A stretch of DNA of 64,000 nt, from contig NZ_WUWG01000001.1 in assembly GCF_009833495.1 (NCBI RefSeq), forward strand, positions 1,054,001 to 1,118,000. Direction: 5' to 3'. The notes below the pieces were generated by a model. It was not told where the DNA came from. It did not search any database and was given only the letters and a program-made list of their open reading frames with translations. This DNA comes from Oceanomicrobium pacificus. GTDB lineage: Bacteria; Pseudomonadota; Alphaproteobacteria; Rhodobacterales; Rhodobacteraceae. This document shows positions 9,249 through 18,517 of this stretch, piece by piece. The position numbers and the translations under genes are program-made. Numbering within the stretch: position 1 is the first letter of the stretch; each line of letters opens with the position of its first letter.

Positions 9249-9935
9249 TCAGCTTTCGTAGCCTTCAAGCACGTCCTTGAAGTCCGGCCAGCCCATGTTG
9301 GAATGTTTGTCGCCGTTGATCAGGAAGCTCGGCGTTCCGGTGATCCCGTCTCGCTCGGCATTGGCCTGATAAGTGGCGACCATGGCCTTGAGGTTGTCCT
9401 CGTTGCGCAGGCAGGCGTCGAGCTCGTCGTCGGTCAGGCCGGCCTGACGCCCGATGGCGAACAGGTTCTGGATGATCGTGTTGGCATCATCGCCCTTGGT
9501 CCACTCGCGCTGGCGCTCGTAGATCAGGTCGGAAATGCCGAAATAGCGTGCCTCGCCGCCGCAGCGGGCAACGGCCGCGGCCCAGAGGCCGAGCCGGTCG
9601 AAATAGACCTCCCGGATGACGAGTTTCGCCTTGCCGGTGTCGATATATTCGGCCTTCAGCTGCGGGAAGACCTCTTTGTGGAAATTGGCGCAATGCGGAC
9701 AAGTGAAGGAGGCATATTCGATAATCTCGATCGGTGCATCCGGGTCGCCCAGAACCATGTCGGGCACGGTGCCCGCATCCGCGTCGCTGGCTTGCGCATC
9801 GGTGATTGCGGTCAGCATCGTCTGTTCCGGCGCGCCGGTGCCGCGCAGCGCATAAATGCCGGCCGCAGCCGCGCCGGCGAGTGCGACACCGCCAAGGATG
9901 AGGGGGCGGCGGCCCAGCGTCGGTTTGTCTGTCAT
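9249..9935 (-). CDS. DsbA-family thiol-disulfide oxidoreductase
   Basis: A 228-residue secreted or anchored thioredoxin-fold protein. Residues 9-29 form an N-terminal hydrophobic segment after an Arg pair (RRPLILGGVALAGAAAAG), a Sec or possibly Tat export signal. The redox site is CPHC at 79-82 and the cis-proline lies in GTPSFLI near the C-terminus, with a helical insert between, as in DsbA/BdbD proteins. It would introduce or shuffle disulfides in periplasmic proteins. The DUF721 gene ends 28 bases upstream on the same strand. Confidence 0.9.
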   Translation of the reverse strand: MTDKPTLGRRPLILGGVALAGAAAAGIYALRGTGAPEQTMLTAITDAQASDADAGTVPDMVLGDPDAPIEIIEYASFTCPHCANFHKEVFPQLKAEYIDTGKAKLVIREVYFDRLGLWAAAVARCGGEARYFGISDLIYERQREWTKGDDANTIIQNLFAIGRQAGLTDDELDACLRNEDNLKAMVATYQANAERDGITGTPSFLINGDKHSNMGWPDFKDVLEGYES

Positions 9936-9963
9936 GCGTCTCTTGCCTTCCTTTGGGTCAAAA

Positions 9964-10503
9964 TCACTTGCGGGCCAGAATGTTCCGGCCCAGCCGTTCC
10001 AGCGCGGCTTTCAGCCCCGGGTCCGACAGTTCAGATAGGTCCTTGTCGAGCGCCTGCAACCGTTCCGGGTCGGGCTCGGGCGCGGATGGCCTGCGCGGCG
10101 GCGCCCCGTCGAACCCGGCCTGATCCTCGGCAAAGCCGTGGCTGCTCGTCTGTGTCACGCGCACGCGCGCAATTGCATTGTAGCCGTAGCAGGCGTTTAC
10201 CTTGTCGCGGATCGCCGGCAATTGCATGTCCAGTTCCGGCCCGTAGGCGCCGTGGGCGAGCAGGGTCAGCGTCGCTCCGAACCCGTCGCGCGCATAGGAC
10301 ACTTTCACCGGGCGGGCAATCCTGGACAGATCGGGGCCGGCGATCTCCGTCCAGTGGGTGAGCAGGCGCAATTCGGAAAAGCCGCGTTTCTCGGTCGCGC
10401 CGCGGATCCGTTTGCCCACCAGCGCACCGGTTTGCACGAAGCCGCGCCGCCCGCGTGACGTGCCCTTGCCTTTCCCCGGTCCTGTGGTTGTACTGCGCTG
10501 CAT
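9964..10503 (-). CDS. DUF721 (DciA-like) protein
   Basis: A 179-residue protein with a basic Ser/Thr/Gly-rich N-terminus and a DUF721 core (GALVGKRIRGATEKRGFSELRLLTHWTEIAGPDLSRIARP). DUF721 includes DciA, which loads replicative helicase in bacteria lacking DnaC, so a replication role is possible but the family is broad. The ATG at 10503 is chosen because an earlier in-frame start would push into the divergent mutY promoter. The acidic C-terminal tail (PEPDPERLQALDKDLSEL) is notable. Confidence 0.75.
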   Translation of the reverse strand: MQRSTTTGPGKGKGTSRGRRGFVQTGALVGKRIRGATEKRGFSELRLLTHWTEIAGPDLSRIARPVKVSYARDGFGATLTLLAHGAYGPELDMQLPAIRDKVNACYGYNAIARVRVTQTSSHGFAEDQAGFDGAPPRRPSAPEPDPERLQALDKDLSELSDPGLKAALERLGRNILARK

Positions 10504-10583
10504 GCGACCCTGTTCCTGCCGTTCCCTCTTTCTACCGCGCCCCGACGGGCATGCCATCCATTTTCGGAAGCGGAGCGTCAATC

Positions 10584-11648
10584 TTGCGTGACTTTTCGCC
10601 GATGCTGCTCGACTGGTATGACGCCCATGCCCGTGACCTGCCGTGGCGCGTTCCGCCCGACCGGTCCCGCGCGGGCGAGCGGGCTGATCCCTACCGCGTC
10701 TGGCTGTCGGAGATCATGCTGCAGCAGACGACCGTCGCCGCTGTCCGGCCCTATTTCGAACGGTTCACCACCCGCTGGCCTGCCGTGGACGACCTTGCAG
10801 GGGCCGCGGACGAGGATGTGATGGCAGCCTGGGCCGGGCTTGGCTATTACGCGCGTGCCCGAAATCTTCTGAAATGTGCCCGCGCCGTGGTGCAGGACCA
10901 TGATGACCGTTTTCCCGACAGCGAGGCGGCGCTGCTCGGTCTGCCGGGCATCGGCCCCTACACGGCCGCGGCCATCGCCAGTATCGCCTTCGGACGGCGT
11001 GCGGTCGTCGTGGATGGCAATGTCGAGCGGGTCATGGCGCGGTTCGGCGCCGTGGAAACGCCGCTGCCTGCGGCCAAACCGGAGCTGAAGGCCCTCGCCG
11101 CTAAATTCACGCCCGACGACCGGCCCGGTGACCATGCGCAGGCGCTGATGGACCTGGGCGCAACCGTCTGCACCCCCAAGTCACCCGCCTGCGGAGCCTG
11201 TCCGGTGCAAAGCGGGTGCAAGGCGCGTGCGGCGGGGCTGGCGGCCGATCTGCCGCGCAAAAGCCCCAAGGCGCGCAAGCCCGAGCGGGTCGGCATTGCC
11301 TATGTGCTGCGCGATCCGCAGGGTCGCATTTATCTGGAACGGCGGGCGGAGAAGGGGCTCCTTGGCGGCATGCTCGGCTTCCCGACGGGGGACTGGTCAG
11401 ACAATCTGGCCGATGACTCCCCGCCGGTCCGCGCCCGGTGGCGCGACAGCAAGCTGACGGTGCGTCACGTCTTTACGCATTTTGCGCTCACGCTTCATAT
11501 TCATGTGGCCGACGCGGCGCCCGAGGGGCTCAACGGCCAGTGGCTGGCCCCCGGCGCGGCGCGCGGCGCGCTGCCGACGGTCATGCGCAAGGTGCTCGAT
11601 GCGGTCGAGCCGCCGCGCGAACCGGAGGCTCCGCACACGGCCGGATAG
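10584..11648 (+). CDS. mutY: A/G-specific adenine glycosylase MutY
   Basis: MutY removes adenine mispaired with 8-oxoguanine, and acts in the same GO repair pathway as MutM at 20911. The protein has a helix-hairpin-helix glycosylase domain (SEIMLQQTT, then GLPGIGPYTAAAIASIAFG), a C-x6-C-x2-C-x5-C iron-sulfur cluster (CTPKSPACGACPVQSGC) and a Nudix-like C-terminal domain (GLLGGMLGFPTGDW). The TTG at 10584 has a GGAG about 8 bases upstream and gives 354 residues; an ATG at 10551 in the same frame is the alternative. Confidence 0.92.
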   Translation: MRDFSPMLLDWYDAHARDLPWRVPPDRSRAGERADPYRVWLSEIMLQQTTVAAVRPYFERFTTRWPAVDDLAGAADEDVMAAWAGLGYYARARNLLKCARAVVQDHDDRFPDSEAALLGLPGIGPYTAAAIASIAFGRRAVVVDGNVERVMARFGAVETPLPAAKPELKALAAKFTPDDRPGDHAQALMDLGATVCTPKSPACGACPVQSGCKARAAGLAADLPRKSPKARKPERVGIAYVLRDPQGRIYLERRAEKGLLGGMLGFPTGDWSDNLADDSPPVRARWRDSKLTVRHVFTHFALTLHIHVADAAPEGLNGQWLAPGAARGALPTVMRKVLDAVEPPREPEAPHTAG

Positions 11649-11678
11649 GCCGGCAAGCGGCTCAAGGGAGGAGCAGCC

Positions 11679-12824
11679 ATGACCGATACAAGCAGCAGGC
11701 CCCCGACGGTCGCGGCCGGATTTCTACCGGCCCTGCCGTTCTGGTTGTCCCTCGTCTTCGTGCCGCTCATCCTGTGGGCCGCGCTTGCCGGCGGCTGGGC
11801 GATCCTCGGCGTCCCGATCTATGCGTGGATTGTCATTAGCCTTCTGGACCGCGCGACCGGCCTCAACCGTGAAAATGCCGACCCGGACAGCCCCGAGGAG
11901 GGGCTTTTCTGGTATCGCTTCGTCACGATGATCTGGCTTCCGGTGCAGCTTTTTCTGATCGGGTTCTGCATCTGGGCCGGCACGTCCGGGCATCTGGGCC
12001 GCTGGGAGGCTGTGGCGCTGATGGCGGCCCTCGGGACGGCAACAGGGGGCGTCGGGATCAACTATGCGCATGAGCTGATGCACCAGCGCAACCGGCTGGA
12101 GCGGCGGCTCGGCGAATGGCTGATGATCTCGGTTCTCTACGGCCATTTCGTGAGCGAGCATCTGCTGGTGCATCACCGCTATGTGGGCACGCCGCGCGAT
12201 CCGGTGACCGCGCGCTACAATGAAAGCGTTTACGGGTTTCTCGCCCGTGTCCTGCCCGGCTCGCTCGTATCCGCCTGGAAGGCCGAGGCCGCGATGCTGG
12301 CCCGCAAGGACCTGCCGGTCTGGAGCCGCCAGAACCCGTTCTGGCGCTACGGGCTCGGCGGGCTACTGTTCCTGGCGATTGCCGGGCTGATCGGCGGCTG
12401 GTTCGGTGTGCTGCTCTTCCTCGTGCAGGCCGCGGTCGCGATCCTGCAGCTGGAGATGGTCAATTATGTCGAACATTACGGGCTGACGCGCAAACATCTG
12501 GGCGAGGGCAAATACGAGCCGGCGAAACCGCGGCACAGCTGGAATGCCTCGCACCGGTTTTCCAACTATCTGCTCATCAACCTGCAGCGCCATTCGGACC
12601 ATCATTTCAAGCCGAGCCGCCGCTTTCCTGTCCTCCAGACCTATTCGGAGGAGGAGGCGCCGCAACTGCCCTATGGCTATCCGCTGATGATCATGATCTC
12701 GGCCAATCCGCTCTGGTGGCGGCGGATGATGAACCCGCGCGTCCGAGCGTGGCGCAAGCAGTTCTATCCCGAGATCACCGACTGGACACCCTACAAGGAC
12801 ATGCGCAATCCGCTGCCGCGCTAG
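11679..12824 (+). CDS. alkB: Membrane alkane 1-monooxygenase (AlkB type)
   Basis: AlkB inserts oxygen into the terminal carbon of alkanes, using electrons from rubredoxin. The 381-residue protein has several membrane segments (for example 16-40, 85-101, 229-256) and all the histidine boxes: HELMH 131-135, H161/H165-H166 in EHLLVHHRY, the family signature NYVEHYGL at 262-269 and LQRHSDHH at 302-309. A strong AAGGGAGGAG ribosome site precedes the ATG. No rubredoxin lies beside it; a rubredoxin-reductase-like gene occurs much later at 60691. Related fatty-acid or xylene hydroxylases share the boxes, but the NYVEHYGL match favours AlkB. Confidence 0.9.
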   Translation: MTDTSSRPPTVAAGFLPALPFWLSLVFVPLILWAALAGGWAILGVPIYAWIVISLLDRATGLNRENADPDSPEEGLFWYRFVTMIWLPVQLFLIGFCIWAGTSGHLGRWEAVALMAALGTATGGVGINYAHELMHQRNRLERRLGEWLMISVLYGHFVSEHLLVHHRYVGTPRDPVTARYNESVYGFLARVLPGSLVSAWKAEAAMLARKDLPVWSRQNPFWRYGLGGLLFLAIAGLIGGWFGVLLFLVQAAVAILQLEMVNYVEHYGLTRKHLGEGKYEPAKPRHSWNASHRFSNYLLINLQRHSDHHFKPSRRFPVLQTYSEEEAPQLPYGYPLMIMISANPLWWRRMMNPRVRAWRKQFYPEITDWTPYKDMRNPLPR

Positions 12825-12848
12825 GGCATCGGTGGCGCCGGAATGCTA

Positions 12849-12881
12849 AAAGGCCCTGCCAGTGGGGGTGGCAGGGCCTTT
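12849..12881. terminator. Bidirectional hairpin between alkB and ccrM
   Basis: A perfect 12-base-pair stem (AAAGGCCCTGCC / GGCAGGGCCTTT) with a 9-base loop, flanked by A-run and T-run on opposite sides. It lies between two convergent genes and can serve both as an intrinsic terminator. Confidence 0.85.
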
Positions 12882-12921
12882 GCTGGTGCACCTTCACACC
12901 AACGCGATAACCGAGTGGGGG

Positions 12922-14114
<1,193 letters not shown>

Positions 14115-14116
<2 letters not shown>

Positions 14117-14747
14117 AATCACTTACGGTAAAGTCTTTACACAACATATTGTGGATAGGTTTGAAACTGCGACGATGATGTGGTGTGACGCCATAAATCT
14201 TGAGGGCCTCCTGATGGGCCTTTACGCCATATCCTGCATTGCGCTCCCAGCCATACTGGGGGTGCTGCTGTGACAGTTCTGCCATAGCCCGGTCGCGGCT
14301 CACTTTGGCCAGGATCGAGGCGGCGGCGATGCTGAGCGAGCGGGCGTCGCCCTTGACCACCGGCAGGCCCGGGCAGGGCAGATCGGGCGGCATGCGGTTG
14401 CCGTCGACAAGCGCGAAGCGCGGTGTGACAGGCAGGGCCGCCACGGCACGCCGCATGGCAAGGTAGGTCGCCTGAAGAATGTTCAGCCGGTCGATCTCTT
14501 CCACCGATGCCGCACCGATGCCGCAGATCGCCGTCGCTCTGATCTCGTCAAAGAGGGCTTCTCTTCGGGCGGGGCTGAGCTTCTTGCTGTCGTTCAGACC
14601 GGCGGGAAGCCGGTCGAGGTCGAGGATGACCGCCCCTGCTGTCACCGGTCCGGCCCAGGGGCCGCGCCCGGCCTCGTCGATCCCGCAGACAGGCCAGTCG
14701 GGCGCGTCGCGTTCGAACCGGTCATCCGGTCCCGGCATGGGACTCAC
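14115..14747 (-). CDS. rnhB: Ribonuclease HII
   Basis: RNase HII nicks RNA-DNA hybrids at ribonucleotides, including single misincorporated ones. The 210-residue protein carries the motif [13 protein letters not shown] with the catalytic D24-E25, the [13 protein letters not shown] segment, ALVDGNRMP, a [21 protein letters not shown] motif and a C-terminal H-x-x-SF (HRRSFKP). Starts at 14747 or 14738 are both possible. It lies upstream of ccrM and overlaps the trpF-like gene by 4 bases, suggesting an order trpF-like, rnhB, ccrM on the minus strand. Confidence 0.95.
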
Positions 14748-15391
14748 CGCCGGCCCCGCACGGCCTGCATGAAGGATGCCAGCTTTTGGCCATCGAGTGC
14801 GCCTGCCGGCCGCAGGCCGGAACAGATGTCCACGCCATAGGGGCGCACGGTCCTGAGTGCGTCCGTTACATTGTCCGGCGTCAGCCCGCCCGCGAGCCAG
14901 ACCGGACGGTCCGCACGGCGCACGATCTCTGCCGAGACGGACCAGTCATGGACCCGGCCCGTGCCGCCAAGCTCGGGCACGGCCGCATCGGGCGCGCCGC
15001 TGTCAAGGAGCAGCATGTCGGCCTGCGACCGCTCCGCATCCACCAGACTTTCTGGTCCGGTGACATGCAGCACCTCGATGATCCGCAGGGTCGGCGCCGC
15101 GGCCCGCAGGTCCGGCACGGCGGCGGCCGCCGCCGGGTCGACAAGCTGTATCGCCTTTGGCTGCATCCGCTTGACCTGATCGAGGAGCGACGCCGAATTG
15201 GTTTCAGCCGACAGGAGCACGGTCATCACCGTGGGCGGTGTTGCGGCGATGATATCGGCAATCAGGGGCTCGGGGATCGGGCCCGGACCGGAGGGCATCG
15301 CCGCGACCAGACCGATCGCATCTGCACCCGCCCGCGCAGCGGCCTGCGCTTCCCCGAGGCTGCCGATGCAGCAGATTTTCACCCGTGTCAC
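14744..15391 (-). CDS. Divergent phosphoribosylanthranilate isomerase-like protein
   Basis: A 215-residue TIM-barrel protein related to TrpF. It keeps the general-base Cys at position 7 (VKIC-C), a D130 in LLLDSG matching the general acid, [18 protein letters not shown] and the phosphate-site GVDICSGL. It differs where canonical TrpF reads GF.F...SPR.V: here the sequence is [15 protein letters not shown], without the substrate-binding Arg. It has no trp neighbours. It may be a paralogue with another substrate or a divergent TrpF. The GTG at 15391 is chosen because the barrel starts there. Confidence 0.65.
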   Translation of the reverse strand: MTRVKICCIGSLGEAQAAARAGADAIGLVAAMPSGPGPIPEPLIADIIAATPPTVMTVLLSAETNSASLLDQVKRMQPKAIQLVDPAAAAAVPDLRAAAPTLRIIEVLHVTGPESLVDAERSQADMLLLDSGAPDAAVPELGGTGRVHDWSVSAEIVRRADRPVWLAGGLTPDNVTDALRTVRPYGVDICSGLRPAGALDGQKLASFMQAVRGRR

Positions 15392-15598
15392 ATGACCCCC
15401 AAGCGCCCGCGTCCCATTCTCCTTAGCGCGAACCGGTGCCGGCGGGCAATCATGTCGCCGTGCCCTGCGCCTTGACAGCGCGCAGGTGCTGCGCCCACGC
15501 TGGTGACCGAGGGGCCCGCGCGCAACGGCGCGGTCGCCGGCCCCTGCCGGATTGAACCGCGCCGCAAGACCAACAGGGACAGACGGAAAGGACATGAC

Positions 15599-15877
15599 AT
15601 GAAACATCTGATGATCCTCGGCGGTGCCGCCCTGGCGCTGGCAGCCTGCGACACGGGCACGACCACGACGACCCGAACGGTCAGCGCGACAGAGGCCAAC
15701 TGCCTCGCTGCCGTGGCCCAGCAGACCGGCCAGCCCAATGTCTCGACAATCAGCGTCACTCCGTCGGAAGCGGGCACGAGCGTGATGGTGCAGGTGGAAG
15801 GCGCCGAGGCGCCGTGGAACTGCGTTGCCAACAATGACGGATCGGTGGCCGAGGTATACTACACGTCCGAGGGCTGA
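15599..15877 (+). CDS. Small predicted lipoprotein
   Basis: A 92-residue secreted lipoprotein. MKHLMILGGAALALAAC is a signal peptide with a lipobox Cys at residue 17, followed by a Thr-rich linker and a short domain with two further Cys (NCLAAVAQQ and WNCVANN) that could form a disulfide. A GGAAAGGA ribosome site precedes the ATG at 15599. The function is unknown; small envelope proteins of this layout are common in Rhodobacterales. Confidence 0.8.
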   Translation: MKHLMILGGAALALAACDTGTTTTTRTVSATEANCLAAVAQQTGQPNVSTISVTPSEAGTSVMVQVEGAEAPWNCVANNDGSVAEVYYTSEG

Positions 15878-15947
15878 AACCGGTGACATGAAACGTGAGG
15901 GGGGCGGTCTGGCATCGGGTCGCCCCTCGGCTTTTCAGCGGGACAGT

Positions 15948-16024
15948 TGGCGACCCCGGCAGGATTCGAACCTGCAACCTGCCCCTTAGGAGGGGGCTGC
16001 TCTATCCAGTTGAGCCACGGGGTC
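15948..16024 (-). tRNA. tRNA-Arg, anticodon CCT
   Basis: Reading the minus strand, a 77-base cloverleaf can be drawn. The acceptor is GACCCCG/CGGGGTC, the D arm is GCTC...GAGC, and the anticodon stem is GCCCC/GGGGC around the loop CTCCTAA, so the anticodon is CCT and it reads AGG. The T arm is GCAGG-TTCGAAT-CCTGC, with discriminator G and an encoded CCA. It is the only tRNA gene I find in the window. Confidence 0.95.
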
Positions 16025-16033
16025 CCGAGTGCG

Positions 16034-16062
16034 CTTCTATCGGCGGGGTCCGGCCGGATCAA
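16034..16062 (-). promoter_or_regulatory. Promoter of the tRNA-Arg gene
   Basis: On the minus strand TTGATC (16057-16062) and TAGAAG (16034-16039) are separated by 17 bases. Transcription would begin only a few bases before the mature tRNA 5' end at 16024, as is usual for tRNA genes. No other -35/-10 pair this close to consensus lies nearby. Confidence 0.6.
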
Positions 16063-16133
16063 GCGGGCTTGCCCTTGCAGAGCGCGCGGCGATGGCGCAT
16101 CTGAAAGGGGTGACCAGCTGCGGGAGGGACAGG

Positions 16134-17627
16134 ATGAAGAGGCGTTGGACGGACCGGTTACGTGCCGCGGCACTGTCGCTTCTGCTGGCCGCTGGCCTTG
16201 TGTACGGACCCGCAGCGACACCGGCGCTGGCATGGCCCGAATCCGACCAGCAGATCGGCGCGCGGGCGCATCCGGGTATCGTGGAGCAGAATGGCGGGGT
16301 GCTCGACGACGCGACACGCACCGATTATGTCGAGCGGATCGGCCGCAAGCTCGTCGCCGCCTCTGCCCGCCCCGATGAAACCTGGACTTTCACCGTGCTC
16401 GACACGCCGGTGGTCAACGCGTTCGCGATTCCGGGCGGCTATATCTATGTGACGCGCGGCCTGCTCGCGCTCGCCGGGGACGAGGCGCAACTGGCCGGCG
16501 TTCTGGGCCACGAGATCGGGCACCTGACCGCGGGCCATGTGCAGGACCGCGGAGAACGCAACCTGCATGCCGGGATCGGCCTTTTGGCGGGTGCGGTGAT
16601 CGGCGGCCTGCTCGGCGGGTCAGACGGGATCGGCGAGGGGCTCGACTGGGCGTCGAAGATCGGCAGTGGCTATGTCGCCCATTTCTCGCAGAAACAGGAG
16701 TTCGAGGCCGACGAGATCGGCGTCCGGCTGCTGGCCCGCGCGGGCTATGACCCGATGGCGCAGGCCGATTTTCTGGACCGGATGGCGGCCAAGGCGGGGC
16801 TCGATGCGGAGTTGCGCGGCAAGAGCTACAATCCCAATTCGGTCGACTTCTTCTCCAGCCATCCGGCGACCGGCGACCGGGTCCGCAAGGCTGTGCGCGC
16901 CGCCAGACCGGGTGCGTCGGACGGGGCCGACCGCGGTGCGGCGCGCTATATCGATACGATGGACGGGCTGATCTACGGCGACGCGCCGGAGCAGGGCTAT
17001 GTGCGCGGCCAGCGTTTCAGCCACCCGACCATGCGCTTCACCTTCGCGGTGCCGGACGGGTTCGCGATCCTCAATTCCGACCGGACGGTCGATGCAGACG
17101 GGCCGGGGATGCAGCGCCTGACCCTGTCGGGCGATGCGTTGCGGTCCGAGGATATGGCGACCTATCTGGGCCGCCACTGGCTTCCGGCCTTCCAGCGCGA
17201 GGTCAAAAGCGGCGCACCCGGCAAGATCAGCCGGGGCGAGGTGAATGGCCTGCCGATGGCGCGCGTCACCCTTCCCATAGAGCGGCGCGGCAAGCCGGCC
17301 ACGGCGCTTCTGGTCGCGATCCGCCATGACGGGCGCATTTTCCGGTTCGTCGGAATCGCGCCGCGCGACGATGCGGCGGTGGTGCGGCAACTGTCGGACG
17401 CGGTCGGCAGTTTCCGCGCCCTCTCGGCAGAAGAAGCCGCCCGCCTGAAACCCTATCGCATCCGCAGCTACACCGTGCGCCGCGGCGACACGGTCGCGAC
17501 GCTTGCCGACAAACTCCCCGCGTTGCCGCGTAAACAGGCGCAGTTCCGCACGCTGAACGGCCTGGCCGAGGGGGAAGAACCGCGCCGCGGTGACCGCGTG
17601 AAACTGATCGTCGAGGCGCATGAGTGA
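16134..17627 (+). CDS. M48 family zinc metalloprotease (BepA/YfgC-like) with LysM-like tail
   Basis: A 497-residue periplasmic protease. Residues 1-33 are a signal peptide (RLRAAALSLLLAAGLVYG...ALA). The M48 zinc site is HEIGH at 126-130, with the third ligand in EFEADEIG further on. SSHPATGDRVR is typical of the BepA group, which helps outer-membrane protein and LptD quality control. The last ~60 residues (YTVRRGDTVATLADKLP ... LNGLAEGEEPRRGDRVKLI) resemble a LysM or SLT-type sugar-binding module. The ATG at 16134 follows a GGGAGGGA ribosome site. Confidence 0.9.
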   Translation: MKRRWTDRLRAAALSLLLAAGLVYGPAATPALAWPESDQQIGARAHPGIVEQNGGVLDDATRTDYVERIGRKLVAASARPDETWTFTVLDTPVVNAFAIPGGYIYVTRGLLALAGDEAQLAGVLGHEIGHLTAGHVQDRGERNLHAGIGLLAGAVIGGLLGGSDGIGEGLDWASKIGSGYVAHFSQKQEFEADEIGVRLLARAGYDPMAQADFLDRMAAKAGLDAELRGKSYNPNSVDFFSSHPATGDRVRKAVRAARPGASDGADRGAARYIDTMDGLIYGDAPEQGYVRGQRFSHPTMRFTFAVPDGFAILNSDRTVDADGPGMQRLTLSGDALRSEDMATYLGRHWLPAFQREVKSGAPGKISRGEVNGLPMARVTLPIERRGKPATALLVAIRHDGRIFRFVGIAPRDDAAVVRQLSDAVGSFRALSAEEAARLKPYRIRSYTVRRGDTVATLADKLPALPRKQAQFRTLNGLAEGEEPRRGDRVKLIVEAHE

Positions 17628-18517
17628 CCGCCATGCCGAGCGGCGCGCCGGTCGCGCCTGACCTTCTGCCCGCGTCTGTCAGGGATCATCTGGAGCATGC
17701 CGGTCTGTCCCCCGGAGCGGCCGAGAGGCTCGATGGCGGGCGGACGAACCGCGCCTACAAGGTCGCCGTCCGCGATGGGCCGCTTGTGGTCAAGCTCTTC
17801 TCCGCCGATGCCGGCACGGACGTGTTCCCCAACTCGCCGGACGATGAATGGCGGAGCCTTGCGGCGCTTGCCGGCAGCGGGCTTGCGCCCGATCCGGTGC
17901 TCGACGGGCGGGCGTCGCCAGCGCCCTTCATCGCCTATGCCCATTTGCCGGGCGGCGGGTTTTGCGGTGATCTGGCGGAGGTCGCGCCGCTTCTGGCCCG
18001 CTTGCATGCCGCGCCGCGCCCGGACTGGCTGCGCGCGATCGGACCGCTTGATGCGCATTATGCCGCGCAGGCCGACCGGCTGGAGGCTGCCCTGCCGCAG
18101 GCGACGGTCACGCGGTTGCGCAAGGCCCGCCCCGACGCGCCGGCGGGTGCGGTGCTGCCGCCCGTATTCTGCCACGGCGACGTGACGCTGGAAAATCTGG
18201 TGGGTCGGCCGGGGCAGTGGCGGCTCATCGACTGGCAATGCCCTGCGGCGGCCGAAGCCGCCGATGATCTGCTGACGCTGTTGTCGCCCGCGATGCATGT
18301 GCTCCACGGGAGTCAGCCACCGGATGGCGATACGCGTGACAGGGTGCTGGCCGCCTATCCTGACCGGAACGTGGCCGCGCGGGTGCAGGCGCTTGCACCG
18401 CTCGCAGGCTACCGGATGGCGCTCTATTGCCTGTGGCGGGCAGAGCAAGGCGCCCGTGCCTATCGTGCAGGGGCAGAAGCGGAATGGGCAGCGCTAACCG
18501 GCGACGAGCTCCAGTAG
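17624..18517 (+). CDS. Aminoglycoside phosphotransferase/choline-kinase-like protein
   Basis: A 297-residue protein of the APH kinase fold. The catalytic loop is CHGDVTLENLV and the metal-binding loop LIDWQCP, in the expected order. An N-terminal RTNRAYKVAV...VVKLF segment supplies the nucleotide-binding lobe. The phosphate acceptor is unknown; sugars, choline and small alcohols are all possible in this family. The GTG start overlaps the protease stop. Its 3' end overlaps the 3' end of ubiB by 24 bases in convergent orientation. Confidence 0.8.
   Translation: MTAMPSGAPVAPDLLPASVRDHLEHAGLSPGAAERLDGGRTNRAYKVAVRDGPLVVKLFSADAGTDVFPNSPDDEWRSLAALAGSGLAPDPVLDGRASPAPFIAYAHLPGGGFCGDLAEVAPLLARLHAAPRPDWLRAIGPLDAHYAAQADRLEAALPQATVTRLRKARPDAPAGAVLPPVFCHGDVTLENLVGRPGQWRLIDWQCPAAAEAADDLLTLLSPAMHVLHGSQPPDGDTRDRVLAAYPDRNVAARVQALAPLAGYRMALYCLWRAEQGARAYRAGAEAEWAALTGDELQ

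Noticed and set aside
15948-16024. tRNA-Arg as an attachment site of an integrated element
   Set aside because: No duplicated tRNA 3' end and no integrase nearby; flanking genes look native.
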